From contig JAFWGJ010000141.1 of assembly GCA_017512405.1 (NCBI GenBank), positions 1-35,382 on the forward strand: a DNA stretch of 35,382 nt, written 5' to 3'. This document shows positions 24,986 through 34,692 of this stretch, in pieces. A program made the translations under genes and the position numbers. Under the pieces are notes generated by a model. It ran no database searches. It had not been told where the DNA came from and saw only the letters and a program-made list of their open reading frames with translations. Numbering within the stretch: position 1 is the stretch's first letter; the number at the start of each line of letters is the position of its first letter. This stretch comes from a bacterium (GTDB lineage: Bacteria; Cyanobacteriota; Vampirovibrionia; Gastranaerophilales; Gastranaerophilaceae).

Positions 24986-25162
24986 ATGAAAGTAACAGTA
25001 GAAGACAGCTGCATTGCATGTGGTGCATGCGAATCAATTTGCGAAGCAGTATTTACAGTATCAGACAAAGCAGAAGTAAACGCTGCAAACGTAGAAGCAA
25101 ATGCTGACAGCGTAAAAGAAGCAGCAGATTCTTGCCCGGTTGGTGCTATTGTAGTTGAATAA
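24986..25162 (+). CDS. Small 4Fe-4S ferredoxin
   Basis: A 58-aa protein: MKVTVEDSCIACGACESICE then a degenerate middle and DSCPVGAIVVE at the end. Cys9, Cys12, Cys15 and Cys50 (the last in CPVGAI) are the four ligands expected for one [4Fe-4S] cluster. Cys19 is left from the first CxxCxxCxxxC motif. The second cluster motif of bacterial 2[4Fe-4S] ferredoxins has been lost and replaced by an acidic helix (about 28-48). It is a low-potential electron carrier in the cytosol; the partner enzyme is unknown. AAAAAGGAG gives a strong ribosome site. The GC and Ala content is higher than in most neighbours, consistent with high expression. A terminator follows directly. Confidence 0.92.
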   Translation: MKVTVEDSCIACGACESICEAVFTVSDKAEVNAANVEANADSVKEAADSCPVGAIVVE

Positions 25163-25177
25163 TTACAAGAAGAATAT

Positions 25178-25209
25178 AAAAGACCTCCGAATTATCGGAG
25201 GTCTTTTTA
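25178..25209 (+). terminator. Rho-independent terminator after the ferredoxin gene
   Basis: AGACCTCCGA (25181-25190), loop ATTA, TCGGAGGTCT (25195-25204), then a T run. The stem is 10 perfect base pairs and is extended by A-U pairs. This is the strongest terminator in the window. Confidence 0.95.
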
Positions 25210-25246
25210 TTATAAACATGTAAATTTATATTAAAAATAGAATATT

Positions 25247-25290
25247 TTAAGCGATTTACGCTTAACAAATTGCGATTGTTGTAGTATAAT
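25247..25290 (+). promoter_or_regulatory. Promoter of the 1369-aa protein gene with operator-like palindrome
   Basis: The -35 is TTAACA (25262-25267), the spacer 17 bases and the -10 TATAAT (25285-25290), a near-consensus promoter. The palindrome TTAAGCG-ATTTA-CGCTTAA (25247-25265) overlaps the -35 box. Transcription would start near 25297, leaving a short leader with GGAGG at 25313-25317. Confidence 0.65.
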
Positions 25291-25323
25291 TATTACACTA
25301 AGGGAAATGTGTGGAGGAATAAT

Positions 25324-28300
25324 ATGCACAATATATCATTTTTAGGCAAACGTGAAGATAAAAACACTGTTGAACAGTTGAAAAAACAGGGAGATGCTCT
25401 AACCCTTAATAATCAACGTAATATAACAACAGCTATTGATAAATTATCAGAAGACTCATCAGAAGAAAATATTAAATTTTTGATGAATGTAGCACAAGGT
25501 TTAAGATACGGAACAAGTTTTGAACTTGACGGCAAAAAGACTAATAATGACTGGAAAGGTAAACTACAAAGTGCAACAGAAAAAGCTTTGGCGAAAACAG
25601 ATTCTCCAAACAAAGCTAAATTACAAGAACAATTTAAAGCAACTTTTATAGACAAAAAAGAAATGTCAGAAGATGAAAAGTCAATTATGGCATTACGCAG
25701 CAATATCCTTAAAACAAAAGGACTTCCACAAGCTATTAATGATTCAAAAATTGATGTCGTAAAAAATATTGCTAAAAACCTTGATTATTTTGTAATCTCA
25801 TCAGAAATTACAACAAAGGAAAAGAAATCTTGTCTTGAAAAATTAAATAAATTTATGAGCGACGATTATAAAATTAATCCGCAATTAAAAAACAAGAAAC
25901 CACAGGTTTTAGGTGAATTATTAAACGATTTGGTTGTAAAAACAGCAGAATCTGATAAACCAACAATCAAAACAACGGACCAACGCCATCACGGTATGTG
26001 TGCTGCAATTTCTACATCAAGAAAGGTTATGGCTTATGAATACAAAGATAAGTACGTAACAATGATTATGGAAGAATTGAACAACAAACCTGAAATGAAA
26101 GTTTATGACCCGACAAAATTAGGAACAAACGCAAAAATTTCCGTTCCTAAAACAGAAGTTGATTTTGATTACGCAGATGACAAGGGTTATAGAATTCTTG
26201 ATGCATCAGCATTGCAATGGATGAATATCGCAGGTAATTCAGGCAGAGGTGATATACAATCAACCAAATTCTCGGCTTTTGACAGACAATTCTTTGATAC
26301 ATTCCACGATGCACACTACATGAGAGAATTAGATGATCCTAAATTGGTTCCACACCAATATCATCTAAGAGCATTGGAGAAAGCTGATGAATTTTTGACA
26401 TCCGCTAAAAAAGGCATCGAAAAACGAGAAAAAGAAGCTGTTGAACAGAAACAAAACGAAAAATTCAATGCTCAAACAGTTGTAAAAGCTAATGCAGCAT
26501 TAAATAAAGAATTAAGTGCATTAATGCCAGAAAAAAATCAAGAAGAAATGAACAAAGTCGTAAATCGTTTCTTAAAAATGGGTGAAGTCAAAGGTACACA
26601 ATCTGATGATTTACACTTCTTTGATTACGAAGAAGAAGTGATGAAAAAACAAAAAATGGCTAACTTCATAAAAAAAGAAAATCCTAACGTAAAACAAGAA
26701 GATATAGATGCCAAAATGAATGATATCTATAACATGTATGAACTTTCAACAGAAACAACAGAATACATGAATAAAGAAATTATTCCAAAATCACCTGCAA
26801 ATAAAATGAAAAAACTTTATAAACCGCTTTTTGAAGCTGCCGGTGCTTATAGAACAGCTCAGGATAAAAAACTTGATATCCCTGAAAATCTTGCACAAGA
26901 AGTTAAAAAATACGATTTAAAACCTGATGCAACAAAAGCTGACGTTATGAAAAAGTATGAAAAGGAAGGCAAAGTTGTACCTGAAAACATATTAAGAAGC
27001 ATGCAAGATAAATACAACAAAATTGCAAAATATGCAGCAGTTGTAGAAAAAGCTGAGGTTAAAGGCGAAAAACTTGATATGCCAAATCTTTATGAAATGA
27101 CTGATGCAGAAAAAGAAGCATTAGATAAAGTTGCTAAAAATCTTAATAAAATGCAAGCTGAAATATCACGCGAAACCAAGGCAAAACAAAAAGAACTTGA
27201 ACAACCTTTAAATGCACTTGCAAAAGAAATTGGTAAAGAACAAGGTAACTTTTGGGTACATAAAGAAGGTTCTTCTGGGCTTTGTACACCACAAGAAATA
27301 AGAATTTTGGAACAAATGACCGGCAAGCCTTATTATGCAGAAGAGAGCGTTGAGGCTGCTGCAGAAAGAATAAAAAAAGGACAACATTCAGGTATAAGCG
27401 GTACATCTGTATACCACAACGACCACGGTGGACACGCTCAATACATAGCAGATGTTGCACCATTATTAGTAAAAGATCCTAAAACAGGTAAAGTTGAGAT
27501 TAAAGATGCAATTATGCACGATAATACTTGGGGTGAAGCTGAACACAAGAAGACTTGGCTTGATTCAAGAGGACTTTTAAGAACTGATTATCAATGTGGT
27601 CGTGGTGGTAAAGATGGCTACATTACAAATTCTGCTTGGCAAAACGGAACACTTGTTGAAGATTACAAATATGAACCGGGTTCTATCAATGGTAACAAGT
27701 TCAAAATGTTCTATGATGCAATATTGCCAACAGTAGAAAATGATACAACAAATACATCTGTAAGCTTAGTCCAAAATGCTTTTATTGGTCCCGATTTAAA
27801 TAAAGCCAAAGTTGCACAAGTATTACAGGCTGTAAAAAAAGTACCTGTTGAATTTTTGGATAAAGTAATGGAACGTGCTGAAAATGCAGGCGAAACCAAA
27901 AAATCAATAGAGCTTCAGGTAATGACAGATCTTGATAATATTCATTCAGAAGCAGATTTAAGCAAATCACACAAGAGAACTCAAAATTATATGAATAGTG
28001 TTGCAGAACAATTATCATTTACAAGAGATAATGCTCTTAATGCTATTTCAGAAGCTGCTCAACTTGACGTTACAGCAAAAGATATTGATAAAATTGAAGA
28101 CAAAAGTTTTCAGGTAATGAAACATTTTATTGATGAAAAATTTGATCCGAAAGATAATAAAGCATTTATTACTAAGTTCAATGAAATAAAAGCAATGGAC
28201 GAAAATGGATTAAAATCTTTAATTGAGAGTTCAACAGATGAACAGTTAGGTGTAAAAACAGTAACACCATATGATGCTGCAAGACAAATTAAAGGGCTTG

Positions 28301-29433
28301 AACCTGCTGCAACAAATGCTTTAAATTCATTGATGTTTATGGATTCAATACAAGATAACATTAAATTAACAGAAAAAGGTGATTCTTTTGAGGAAGCATA
28401 TTTCATCTTACAACGTGATTGGAATAATTTAAACGCTTCAAAAGAAATCAGACAACTAAAAAATAAAATGTATGCCCAACACGGAGTAAGAGCGGCATAT
28501 CCTGAATGTTCATTAACAACAAAAGAAGAAACTGCAGAACTTGCTAAAGACTTCTCTGAAACATTAAAAGATGGTATTAAAGTTGTAAATGACCTTAAAC
28601 AAATGAAAGACGGCAAGATAGATAAGCAAGGTCTTACCGATAAGGAAATTGATATAGCTATGAAAAATCAATTAGCCGATATTGCAGAAGGTAAAAAGGC
28701 TTTCATTGAAGCAAATATTGAACCTCAACACAGACATGCGGTAGCAGGGGCTTTAAATAATTATTTATCAGATGCAATAAAGGGCAAAAATACTGATGAA
28801 AGCTATGCTAAGTTTGAAAAGTCATTTGACAGATATCATATATTAAACAATCCGCAGGAATTGTTAAAAGAATTCGTAAGATTAGCAAAAAATAAGAATC
28901 CAGACAATAAGCAACTGCTAAAAACTTATGAAGGCTATATGATTAAGGGCTGTCAGGAACTTGCAAAATTTGACGCAGCTGTAACAATGATGTCAGAAGC
29001 AAGTAACGGACACATGCATGAAATAGCAAAAGACTTTGCAGATATCACAACACCAAAAGAATGGGATGAACTAGGTGAAGAACATAACTTAGGTACTGAC
29101 GAAGGTTTTTACGCATTCCTTGAAAAATCACAAGAAACCTGTGGTGTGGATAATACATTGACAATGTTAAATCACATTGGTCAAAATGACAGGGCTATGA
29201 GATTGGAAATGGAAAATATCAACGTACTTAACGAACTAAAAACGTTACTGTCATCTAAAACAATACCACAAATAATGGATTATGCAAAAACAAAAGCTAA
29301 TTTTGTAAATGGTTTGAACCTTTCCAAATCTCCAAAAGAAGCTAAAATGCGTGAAGAATATATGGCTAAAATGAATGAATTTATTGAATATATCAATAAA
29401 ACATCACCAACGCTTGTAACTCAGGCAAAGTAA
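25324..29433 (+). CDS. Large unknown protein with papain-like Cys-His-Asn signature
   Basis: From the ATG at 25324 (GGAGG six bases upstream) this protein has 1369 aa. I do not recognise the whole as a family. Near residue 220 it reads DQRHHGMCAAIS, like the Gln...Gly-x-Cys box of papain-fold peptidases (Gln220, Cys226). Much later, GGHAQYIADV (His704) and HDNTWGEA (Asn734, Trp736) resemble the His and Asn-x-Trp boxes. If real, about 480 residues of mostly helical sequence separate Cys from His, against about 134 in papain. The rest is Lys/Glu/Ala-rich and helical, with no signal peptide, membrane helix or clear repeat. The start at GTG 25309, five codons earlier, is rejected. The gene stands alone between its own promoter and a strong terminator. 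It could be a peptidase, a transglutaminase-like enzyme, a secreted effector or a structural protein; enzymatic activity is inference. Confidence 0.75.
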   Translation: MHNISFLGKREDKNTVEQLKKQGDALTLNNQRNITTAIDKLSEDSSEENIKFLMNVAQGLRYGTSFELDGKKTNNDWKGKLQSATEKALAKTDSPNKAKLQEQFKATFIDKKEMSEDEKSIMALRSNILKTKGLPQAINDSKIDVVKNIAKNLDYFVISSEITTKEKKSCLEKLNKFMSDDYKINPQLKNKKPQVLGELLNDLVVKTAESDKPTIKTTDQRHHGMCAAISTSRKVMAYEYKDKYVTMIMEELNNKPEMKVYDPTKLGTNAKISVPKTEVDFDYADDKGYRILDASALQWMNIAGNSGRGDIQSTKFSAFDRQFFDTFHDAHYMRELDDPKLVPHQYHLRALEKADEFLTSAKKGIEKREKEAVEQKQNEKFNAQTVVKANAALNKELSALMPEKNQEEMNKVVNRFLKMGEVKGTQSDDLHFFDYEEEVMKKQKMANFIKKENPNVKQEDIDAKMNDIYNMYELSTETTEYMNKEIIPKSPANKMKKLYKPLFEAAGAYRTAQDKKLDIPENLAQEVKKYDLKPDATKADVMKKYEKEGKVVPENILRSMQDKYNKIAKYAAVVEKAEVKGEKLDMPNLYEMTDAEKEALDKVAKNLNKMQAEISRETKAKQKELEQPLNALAKEIGKEQGNFWVHKEGSSGLCTPQEIRILEQMTGKPYYAEESVEAAAERIKKGQHSGISGTSVYHNDHGGHAQYIADVAPLLVKDPKTGKVEIKDAIMHDNTWGEAEHKKTWLDSRGLLRTDYQCGRGGKDGYITNSAWQNGTLVEDYKYEPGSINGNKFKMFYDAILPTVENDTTNTSVSLVQNAFIGPDLNKAKVAQVLQAVKKVPVEFLDKVMERAENAGETKKSIELQVMTDLDNIHSEADLSKSHKRTQNYMNSVAEQLSFTRDNALNAISEAAQLDVTAKDIDKIEDKSFQVMKHFIDEKFDPKDNKAFITKFNEIKAMDENGLKSLIESSTDEQLGVKTVTPYDAARQIKGLEPAATNALNSLMFMDSIQDNIKLTEKGDSFEEAYFILQRDWNNLNASKEIRQLKNKMYAQHGVRAAYPECSLTTKEETAELAKDFSETLKDGIKVVNDLKQMKDGKIDKQGLTDKEIDIAMKNQLADIAEGKKAFIEANIEPQHRHAVAGALNNYLSDAIKGKNTDESYAKFEKSFDRYHILNNPQELLKEFVRLAKNKNPDNKQLLKTYEGYMIKGCQELAKFDAAVTMMSEASNGHMHEIAKDFADITTPKEWDELGEEHNLGTDEGFYAFLEKSQETCGVDNTLTMLNHIGQNDRAMRLEMENINVLNELKTLLSSKTIPQIMDYAKTKANFVNGLNLSKSPKEAKMREEYMAKMNEFIEYINKTSPTLVTQAK

Positions 29434-29438
29434 TCTTT

Positions 29439-29474
29439 AAAAAATAAGGTACTCTGTTAAGAGTACCTTATTTT
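29439..29474. terminator. Bidirectional intrinsic terminator
   Basis: AAAATAAGGTACTC (29441-29454), loop TGTTAA, GAGTACCTTATTTT (29461-29474): a perfect 14-base stem. A T run follows on the plus strand, and six T on the minus strand, so it can end both the 1369-aa gene and the convergent pseudopilin/atp transcript. Confidence 0.92.
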
Positions 29475-29493
29475 TTTTATAAATTTTCCGTTA

Positions 29494-30348
29494 TTATTTA
29501 CAAGTCGGATTAGCTTCGGTCATAACATTACCGTTTTTGCAAGTACCCTTTTTATCTTTTAATTGTAGGTAATCTGCATTATCATACCTTATAATCCATG
29601 TTGCAGAATAGCATCCACCTCTAGTAAAGATTTCATCTAGTAGTGCTTCAAAGTTAACACCAAGATGATCACCAAAAGGAACCAGTTCCTGAGAATCATT
29701 ATTAATTCTAAATTTAAATATATCCTTACCATAAGTGTAAGACCCTTTCGAAGGTCCATCAATATCTACAATTATATCAATAGAGTTGTTATCACCAGAA
29801 AAACGAATTGACATACCATCAGCTGTAATAATTCTATAACTCCCTGTACCTTTATCAAATTCTTCACTATTATCACCAGTCAACATTTTTGCTTTACCGG
29901 ATGTAAAACATCCTTGCTCTGAAGCAGTTTCACAGTTTTTTGAAATTTTCATAAATTCTGTTATACGTTCACCAATACGCTTAGCTTTTAATTCATCAGT
30001 GGTATCAGTGCTTTTAATCCATTCTTCAAATGGCCCATAAACTGCTTCTGCACGACCAAATGCATCCTGCAAGTTTTGATATATCTTTTTAACCTTTGCT
30101 ACTTTTTCTTTTTCACCGGTTGAACTGTTTAAGTTTGGCAATGTCAATGCAGATACAATACCTATAACACCTATAACTATTAAAGTTTCTGCAAGGGTAA
30201 ACGCAACTGCGCATCGAATATTTGAAAAGTTAAACAGTTGAATAATATATCTTTGTAATTTTAGAAATAAATTTATCTGTAAATCAAAGAATTTAGTACA
30301 AAAAATTTTAATAGACAAGCCAAAATCTGACGAATTATACATAAGCAT
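29494..30348 (-). CDS. Type IV pilin-like protein with very long leader
   Basis: The 284-aa protein contains VAFTLAETLIVIGVIGIVSA, a prepilin-type helix with Glu54 at +5 if cleavage follows Ala49. The usual residue before the cut is Gly. The leader of 49 residues is far longer than normal (about 6-25) and itself hydrophobic and aromatic. GAGGTAAT directly before the first ATG supports the long form, and no other ATG lies nearer the helix. The mature part has a helical stalk (KVAKVKKIYQNLQDAFGRAE), a globular domain with DGMSIRFSGDNNSIDIIVDIDG, and Cys pairs toward the C terminus (GGCYSA, GTCKNG, NPTCK). It is probably a minor pilin or pseudopilin. It lies downstream of atpG (gamma), with a possible promoter of its own. 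Confidence 0.82.
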   Translation of the reverse strand: MLMYNSSDFGLSIKIFCTKFFDLQINLFLKLQRYIIQLFNFSNIRCAVAFTLAETLIVIGVIGIVSALTLPNLNSSTGEKEKVAKVKKIYQNLQDAFGRAEAVYGPFEEWIKSTDTTDELKAKRIGERITEFMKISKNCETASEQGCFTSGKAKMLTGDNSEEFDKGTGSYRIITADGMSIRFSGDNNSIDIIVDIDGPSKGSYTYGKDIFKFRINNDSQELVPFGDHLGVNFEALLDEIFTRGGCYSATWIIRYDNADYLQLKDKKGTCKNGNVMTEANPTCK

Positions 30349-30372
30349 ATTACCTCAATTAATAATAAAACT

Positions 30373-30378
30373 ATTATA
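30373..30378 (-). promoter_or_regulatory. Possible -10 box for the pseudopilin gene
   Basis: On the minus strand TATAAT (30378-30373) lies 24 bases before the ATG, in the 50-base gap after the gamma subunit gene. The -35 region is only A/T-rich (TAAAAT at 17 bases), so the promoter is weak or absent; the gene could also be read from the atp operon. Confidence 0.3.
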
Positions 30379-30398
30379 CTTTTATCAATATATTTATT

Positions 30399-31325
30399 TT
30401 ATTTCAAAGCATTAGCGCCTGATACGATTTCAACAAGCTCTTGTGTAATAGCCCATTGACGAGCCTTATTATAATCAATAGAAAGTAATCTTATCATCTC
30501 ATCCGCATTATTTGATGCAGCAGACATAGCTGTCATACGAGAAGCTAATTCACTTGCCTGTGCTTCAAGTAATGCCTGATAAATAATATTAGAAATATAC
30601 ATAGGTACAATTGATTGCAAAATACCATTAACATTTGGTTCAAAAAGCATAATCGGATCAATAGATTTAACATTATCATAGTTTTGCATATCTTCGGCAA
30701 GAGGCAAAATTTCCCAATCCTGAACAGAATATGACATCATGTTTTTAAAACGTGTTGTTAAAATTTCAATTTTATCAATTCTGCTATCAACAAAATATTC
30801 CGCCATATCTTCTGCTATAATTCTTGCACCCATTGCTGTAACATCATTAACAACGGAAATATATGATTTTGCTATTTCACAATTAAAATTAGAAACTTTA
30901 TTTTTTAAACCGGAATATCCTTTTTGACCGACAACAAATAATATAACTTTTTTACCTTCAGCATTATATTCTTTAATTCTAGATACAGTTTTACGAATAA
31001 CATTTGCGTTATAAGCACCTGCAAGTCCTTTATTTGATGTCATCACAAGTAAGCCGACCGTTTTAATATCTCTTTTTTCAAGCAATACAGGGTAATTATC
31101 AATCGCAGATTTAACACTTAAATTTTCTACAGAAAATTCCCCGTCAACCTTTTTTAACATTCGCTTGAATACAGTAGTTAATTCAGTTGCAAAAGGACGT
31201 GCAGCCTTAACAGTTGTTTCTGCTCTTTTCACTTTTGCAGCCGCAACCATTTTCATCGCACGTGTAATCTTACGCGTATTCTGAACACTTTGAATTCTAG
31301 TTTTAATATCTTTTAAATTAGCCAT
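30399..31325 (-). CDS. atpG: ATP synthase F1 gamma subunit
   Basis: The 308-aa protein opens ANLKDIKTRIQSVQNTRKIT and ends SNNADEMIRLLSIDYNKARQ...ITQELVEIVSGANAL, the paired N- and C-terminal helices that form the rotating shaft. The spelling is strikingly cyanobacterial, including SNKGLAGAYNANVI and MYISNIIYQALLEAQASELASRMTAMS. The ~35-residue insert that cyanobacterial and chloroplast gamma carry before the FEPNVNGIL-like segment is absent: LPLAEDMQNYDN leads almost directly to DPIMLFEP. The subunit turns inside alpha3-beta3 and couples rotation of the c ring to ATP synthesis. It is the last atp gene here; beta and epsilon are not in this operon. Confidence 0.96.
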   Translation of the reverse strand: MANLKDIKTRIQSVQNTRKITRAMKMVAAAKVKRAETTVKAARPFATELTTVFKRMLKKVDGEFSVENLSVKSAIDNYPVLLEKRDIKTVGLLVMTSNKGLAGAYNANVIRKTVSRIKEYNAEGKKVILFVVGQKGYSGLKNKVSNFNCEIAKSYISVVNDVTAMGARIIAEDMAEYFVDSRIDKIEILTTRFKNMMSYSVQDWEILPLAEDMQNYDNVKSIDPIMLFEPNVNGILQSIVPMYISNIIYQALLEAQASELASRMTAMSAASNNADEMIRLLSIDYNKARQWAITQELVEIVSGANALK

Positions 31326-31333
31326 AATTTATC

Positions 31334-32857
<1,524 letters not shown>

Positions 32858-32870
32858 TTATTATCCTCTT

Positions 32871-33419
32871 TTACTTTATTAATGCCATTTTATACTCATC
32901 AAGCTTACGGGCAACTGACATATCCATAACATCATCACCCATTTTAACAACTAGTCCTGCTATTAAAGACTTATCTATATTATACTTTATTACAATTTGT
33001 TTTTTTAATTTTGAAGCTAACTTAGCTTGAATATCAGCCTGCTCGCTATCATTTAATTCAATAGCAGAAATGACTTCAATTCTGGCGATATTATTTATAT
33101 CATCAAGCAACTTATTAAAAATCTGAAATATATCATATATTAAACCAAATCTGTTTTTTTGCGATAAAAGTTTTAGAAAATTAGCAACAAGCGGATCTAT
33201 CTCATTTCCAAACACCTCAGAAATAAGCACTTCCTTATTTTCAACTGAAATCATAGGATTTGTAAGAACATCAAATAAATCCTTTGATTTCGTAAGAATT
33301 AACTGAATATTTGCTAAATCAGCAGAAATTGAGACTAATGATATTTTTTCAGTTTTACCCAAATCAATTAGTGCTTCTGCGTATCTTTTTGCTATTAATG
33401 TGTTATTTTCGTTGTTCAT
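32871..33419 (-). CDS. atpH: ATP synthase F1 delta subunit (OSCP)
   Basis: The 182-aa protein has the delta/OSCP pattern: IAKRYAEALIDLG at the N terminus, a six-helix N domain, then FLKLLSQKNRFGLIYDIFQIFN and the C-terminal SLIAGLVVKMGDDVMDMSVARKLDEY, the most conserved part. Delta sits on top of F1 and ties it to the b/b' peripheral stalk. The ATG shares one base with the stop of the b subunit gene (TAATG), so translation is probably coupled. Confidence 0.94.
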   Translation of the reverse strand: MNNENNTLIAKRYAEALIDLGKTEKISLVSISADLANIQLILTKSKDLFDVLTNPMISVENKEVLISEVFGNEIDPLVANFLKLLSQKNRFGLIYDIFQIFNKLLDDINNIARIEVISAIELNDSEQADIQAKLASKLKKQIVIKYNIDKSLIAGLVVKMGDDVMDMSVARKLDEYKMALIK

Positions 33420-33916
33420 TAAAATGTAAATCCATCAAGTTCTTTAATACAATCTTCTATAAATTTTGCATGGTATTGCGGCTTTTTATCTAATACCTTA
33501 ATAATATGCTTTTTAGCTAATTCAACAGAAGTTAAAGCTGCTTCCTGAGATAAATCAGATATAATACGTTTTCCGTTCGCATCATTTAGTTTATCAGCAT
33601 TAAATAAAATACTTTCTGATTGAATATTAGCATCTGCTAATATCTTACGTTCAATACGAACTGCATTTAAATCCGCATTATCCATTATTTCTTTTATTTC
33701 TTCACCGACATTATTAACTTTTTCCTCGGCTTTTTTAAGTTCTGTTTCTGAATTAATCTTTGCTTTTTCAGAATCGTCAACATATTGTTTAACTTTTAGC
33801 TGCATTGATGAAATCAAATTACCCACTTTTGCAAATTTGATAATTATAGCAAATAAAATTACAAATATAATAAAATTAAATGTATTAGTCTGAACTATTA
33901 TATTAAAAATTTGCAT
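33419..33916 (-). CDS. atpF: ATP synthase F0 b subunit
   Basis: The 165-aa protein has a single N-terminal membrane helix (about residues 10-30, FNFIIFVILFAIIIKFAKVG) followed by a long charged helix (KAKINSETELKKAEEKVNNV...) that forms the peripheral stalk, ending in a C-terminal part that contacts delta. It is the second of two b-like genes. Position next to atpH, as in cyanobacterial operons, identifies it as b rather than b'. It starts 5 bases after the b' stop codon. Confidence 0.9.
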   Translation of the reverse strand: MQIFNIIVQTNTFNFIIFVILFAIIIKFAKVGNLISSMQLKVKQYVDDSEKAKINSETELKKAEEKVNNVGEEIKEIMDNADLNAVRIERKILADANIQSESILFNADKLNDANGKRIISDLSQEAALTSVELAKKHIIKVLDKKPQYHAKFIEDCIKELDGFTF

Positions 33917-33921
33917 ATCCT

Positions 33922-34395
33922 TTAACCCTGAGTAATACCATCCAATAATTCTTTGAAATCATCTGCGTTGATTTTTTCATTTTCACCTAAAAATTTGTCA
34001 GAAATTGCCTGAGCTAAATTAATAACCTCTCCGCGCAAGAATGCTTTTGCATCGGCAGTAGCATTTTTATAATATAAGTTATACTCTTCTATATTATTCT
34101 TCGCTTGGCTCTTGGCATCCTGAGTTATAATGTCTTTCTTATTATTAGCTTCTTCTGTTTTTTCAGAAATAAGATTTTTTGCATCAACTTTTGCCAACAA
34201 TAGTTTTTCTTCCCTTGTTTTCAAAAATTGTTCACATTTTTCAGAATTTTTATTAACTTCTTCATAATTTGCATCTACGATATTCTTACGTTTTTTAACA
34301 ATATCATTAATCGGTCTGTAAAGAATTGAATTCATTACAAACACAAAAATAATAAAACTTACAAATGCAACTATAAAAGTAGCGTTAAATTCCAT
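33922..34395 (-). CDS. atpF2: ATP synthase F0 b' subunit
   Basis: The 157-aa protein has one N-terminal membrane helix (FIVAFVSFIIFVFVMNSILY, about 7-27), then RPINDIVKKRKNIVDANYEE, the usual b/b' join, and a long helical stalk. Two different b-type genes, with this one directly after the c subunit gene, match the b' position of cyanobacterial and photosynthetic-bacterial operons. A b/b' heterodimer is then expected instead of the b2 homodimer of E. coli. The b' label rests on gene order. Confidence 0.88.
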   Translation of the reverse strand: MEFNATFIVAFVSFIIFVFVMNSILYRPINDIVKKRKNIVDANYEEVNKNSEKCEQFLKTREEKLLLAKVDAKNLISEKTEEANNKKDIITQDAKSQAKNNIEEYNLYYKNATADAKAFLRGEVINLAQAISDKFLGENEKINADDFKELLDGITQG

Positions 34396-34411
34396 GATAA
34401 ACCCTATCTTA

Positions 34412-34657
34412 CTACTTAATTAACTGTAAAGCTATAAATAATGCGTAAATAGCTGTTGCTTCTGCAAGACCTAAACCAATAATAAAGTTTGTGAATGCTT
34501 TACCTGCGATTTCAGGTTGTCTTGCCATTGCTTCCAACATTGCCTTTGTAGCAATACCAATACCAATACCACCGCCGATTGCTCCGAATCCGATTGCAAT
34601 ACCTGCGCCTAGTCTGCTGAATGCATCTACAAGTGCTGTCATTTGTTCTACTGCCAT
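34412..34657 (-). CDS. atpE: ATP synthase F0 c subunit
   Basis: An 81-aa hairpin of two membrane helices: GAGIAIGFGAIGGGIGIGIA (helix 1, Gly-rich) and the RQPEI polar loop (46-50), then helix 2 with the ion-binding carboxylate Glu66 in LAEATAIYAL. The Gln in helix 1 and Glu-Ser pair of known sodium-dependent c rings are not present, so proton coupling is expected. AAAGGAG is a strong ribosome site, fitting the high copy number of c in the ring. It lies between the a subunit gene (35 bases away) and the b' gene. Confidence 0.96.
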   Translation of the reverse strand: MAVEQMTALVDAFSRLGAGIAIGFGAIGGGIGIGIATKAMLEAMARQPEIAGKAFTNFIIGLGLAEATAIYALFIALQLIK

Positions 34658-34692
34658 AAATTTCTCCTTTATTTTATAATTTACTGTACTTT

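Noticed and set aside
25309-25323. GTG start five codons upstream for the 1369-aa protein
   Set aside because: It would translate the GGAGG ribosome site itself; the ATG at 25324 is correctly spaced from it.
25997-26002. The Cys226 box of the large protein as a zinc finger
   Set aside because: Only one Cys is present near it, so no metal-binding Cys cluster; the pattern fits a nucleophile box better.
28110-28616. 168-codon open frame on the minus strand inside the 1369-aa gene
   Set aside because: Shadow of the plus-strand coding sequence; Ser/Phe/Cys-rich composition typical of antisense frames, no ribosome site or promoter.
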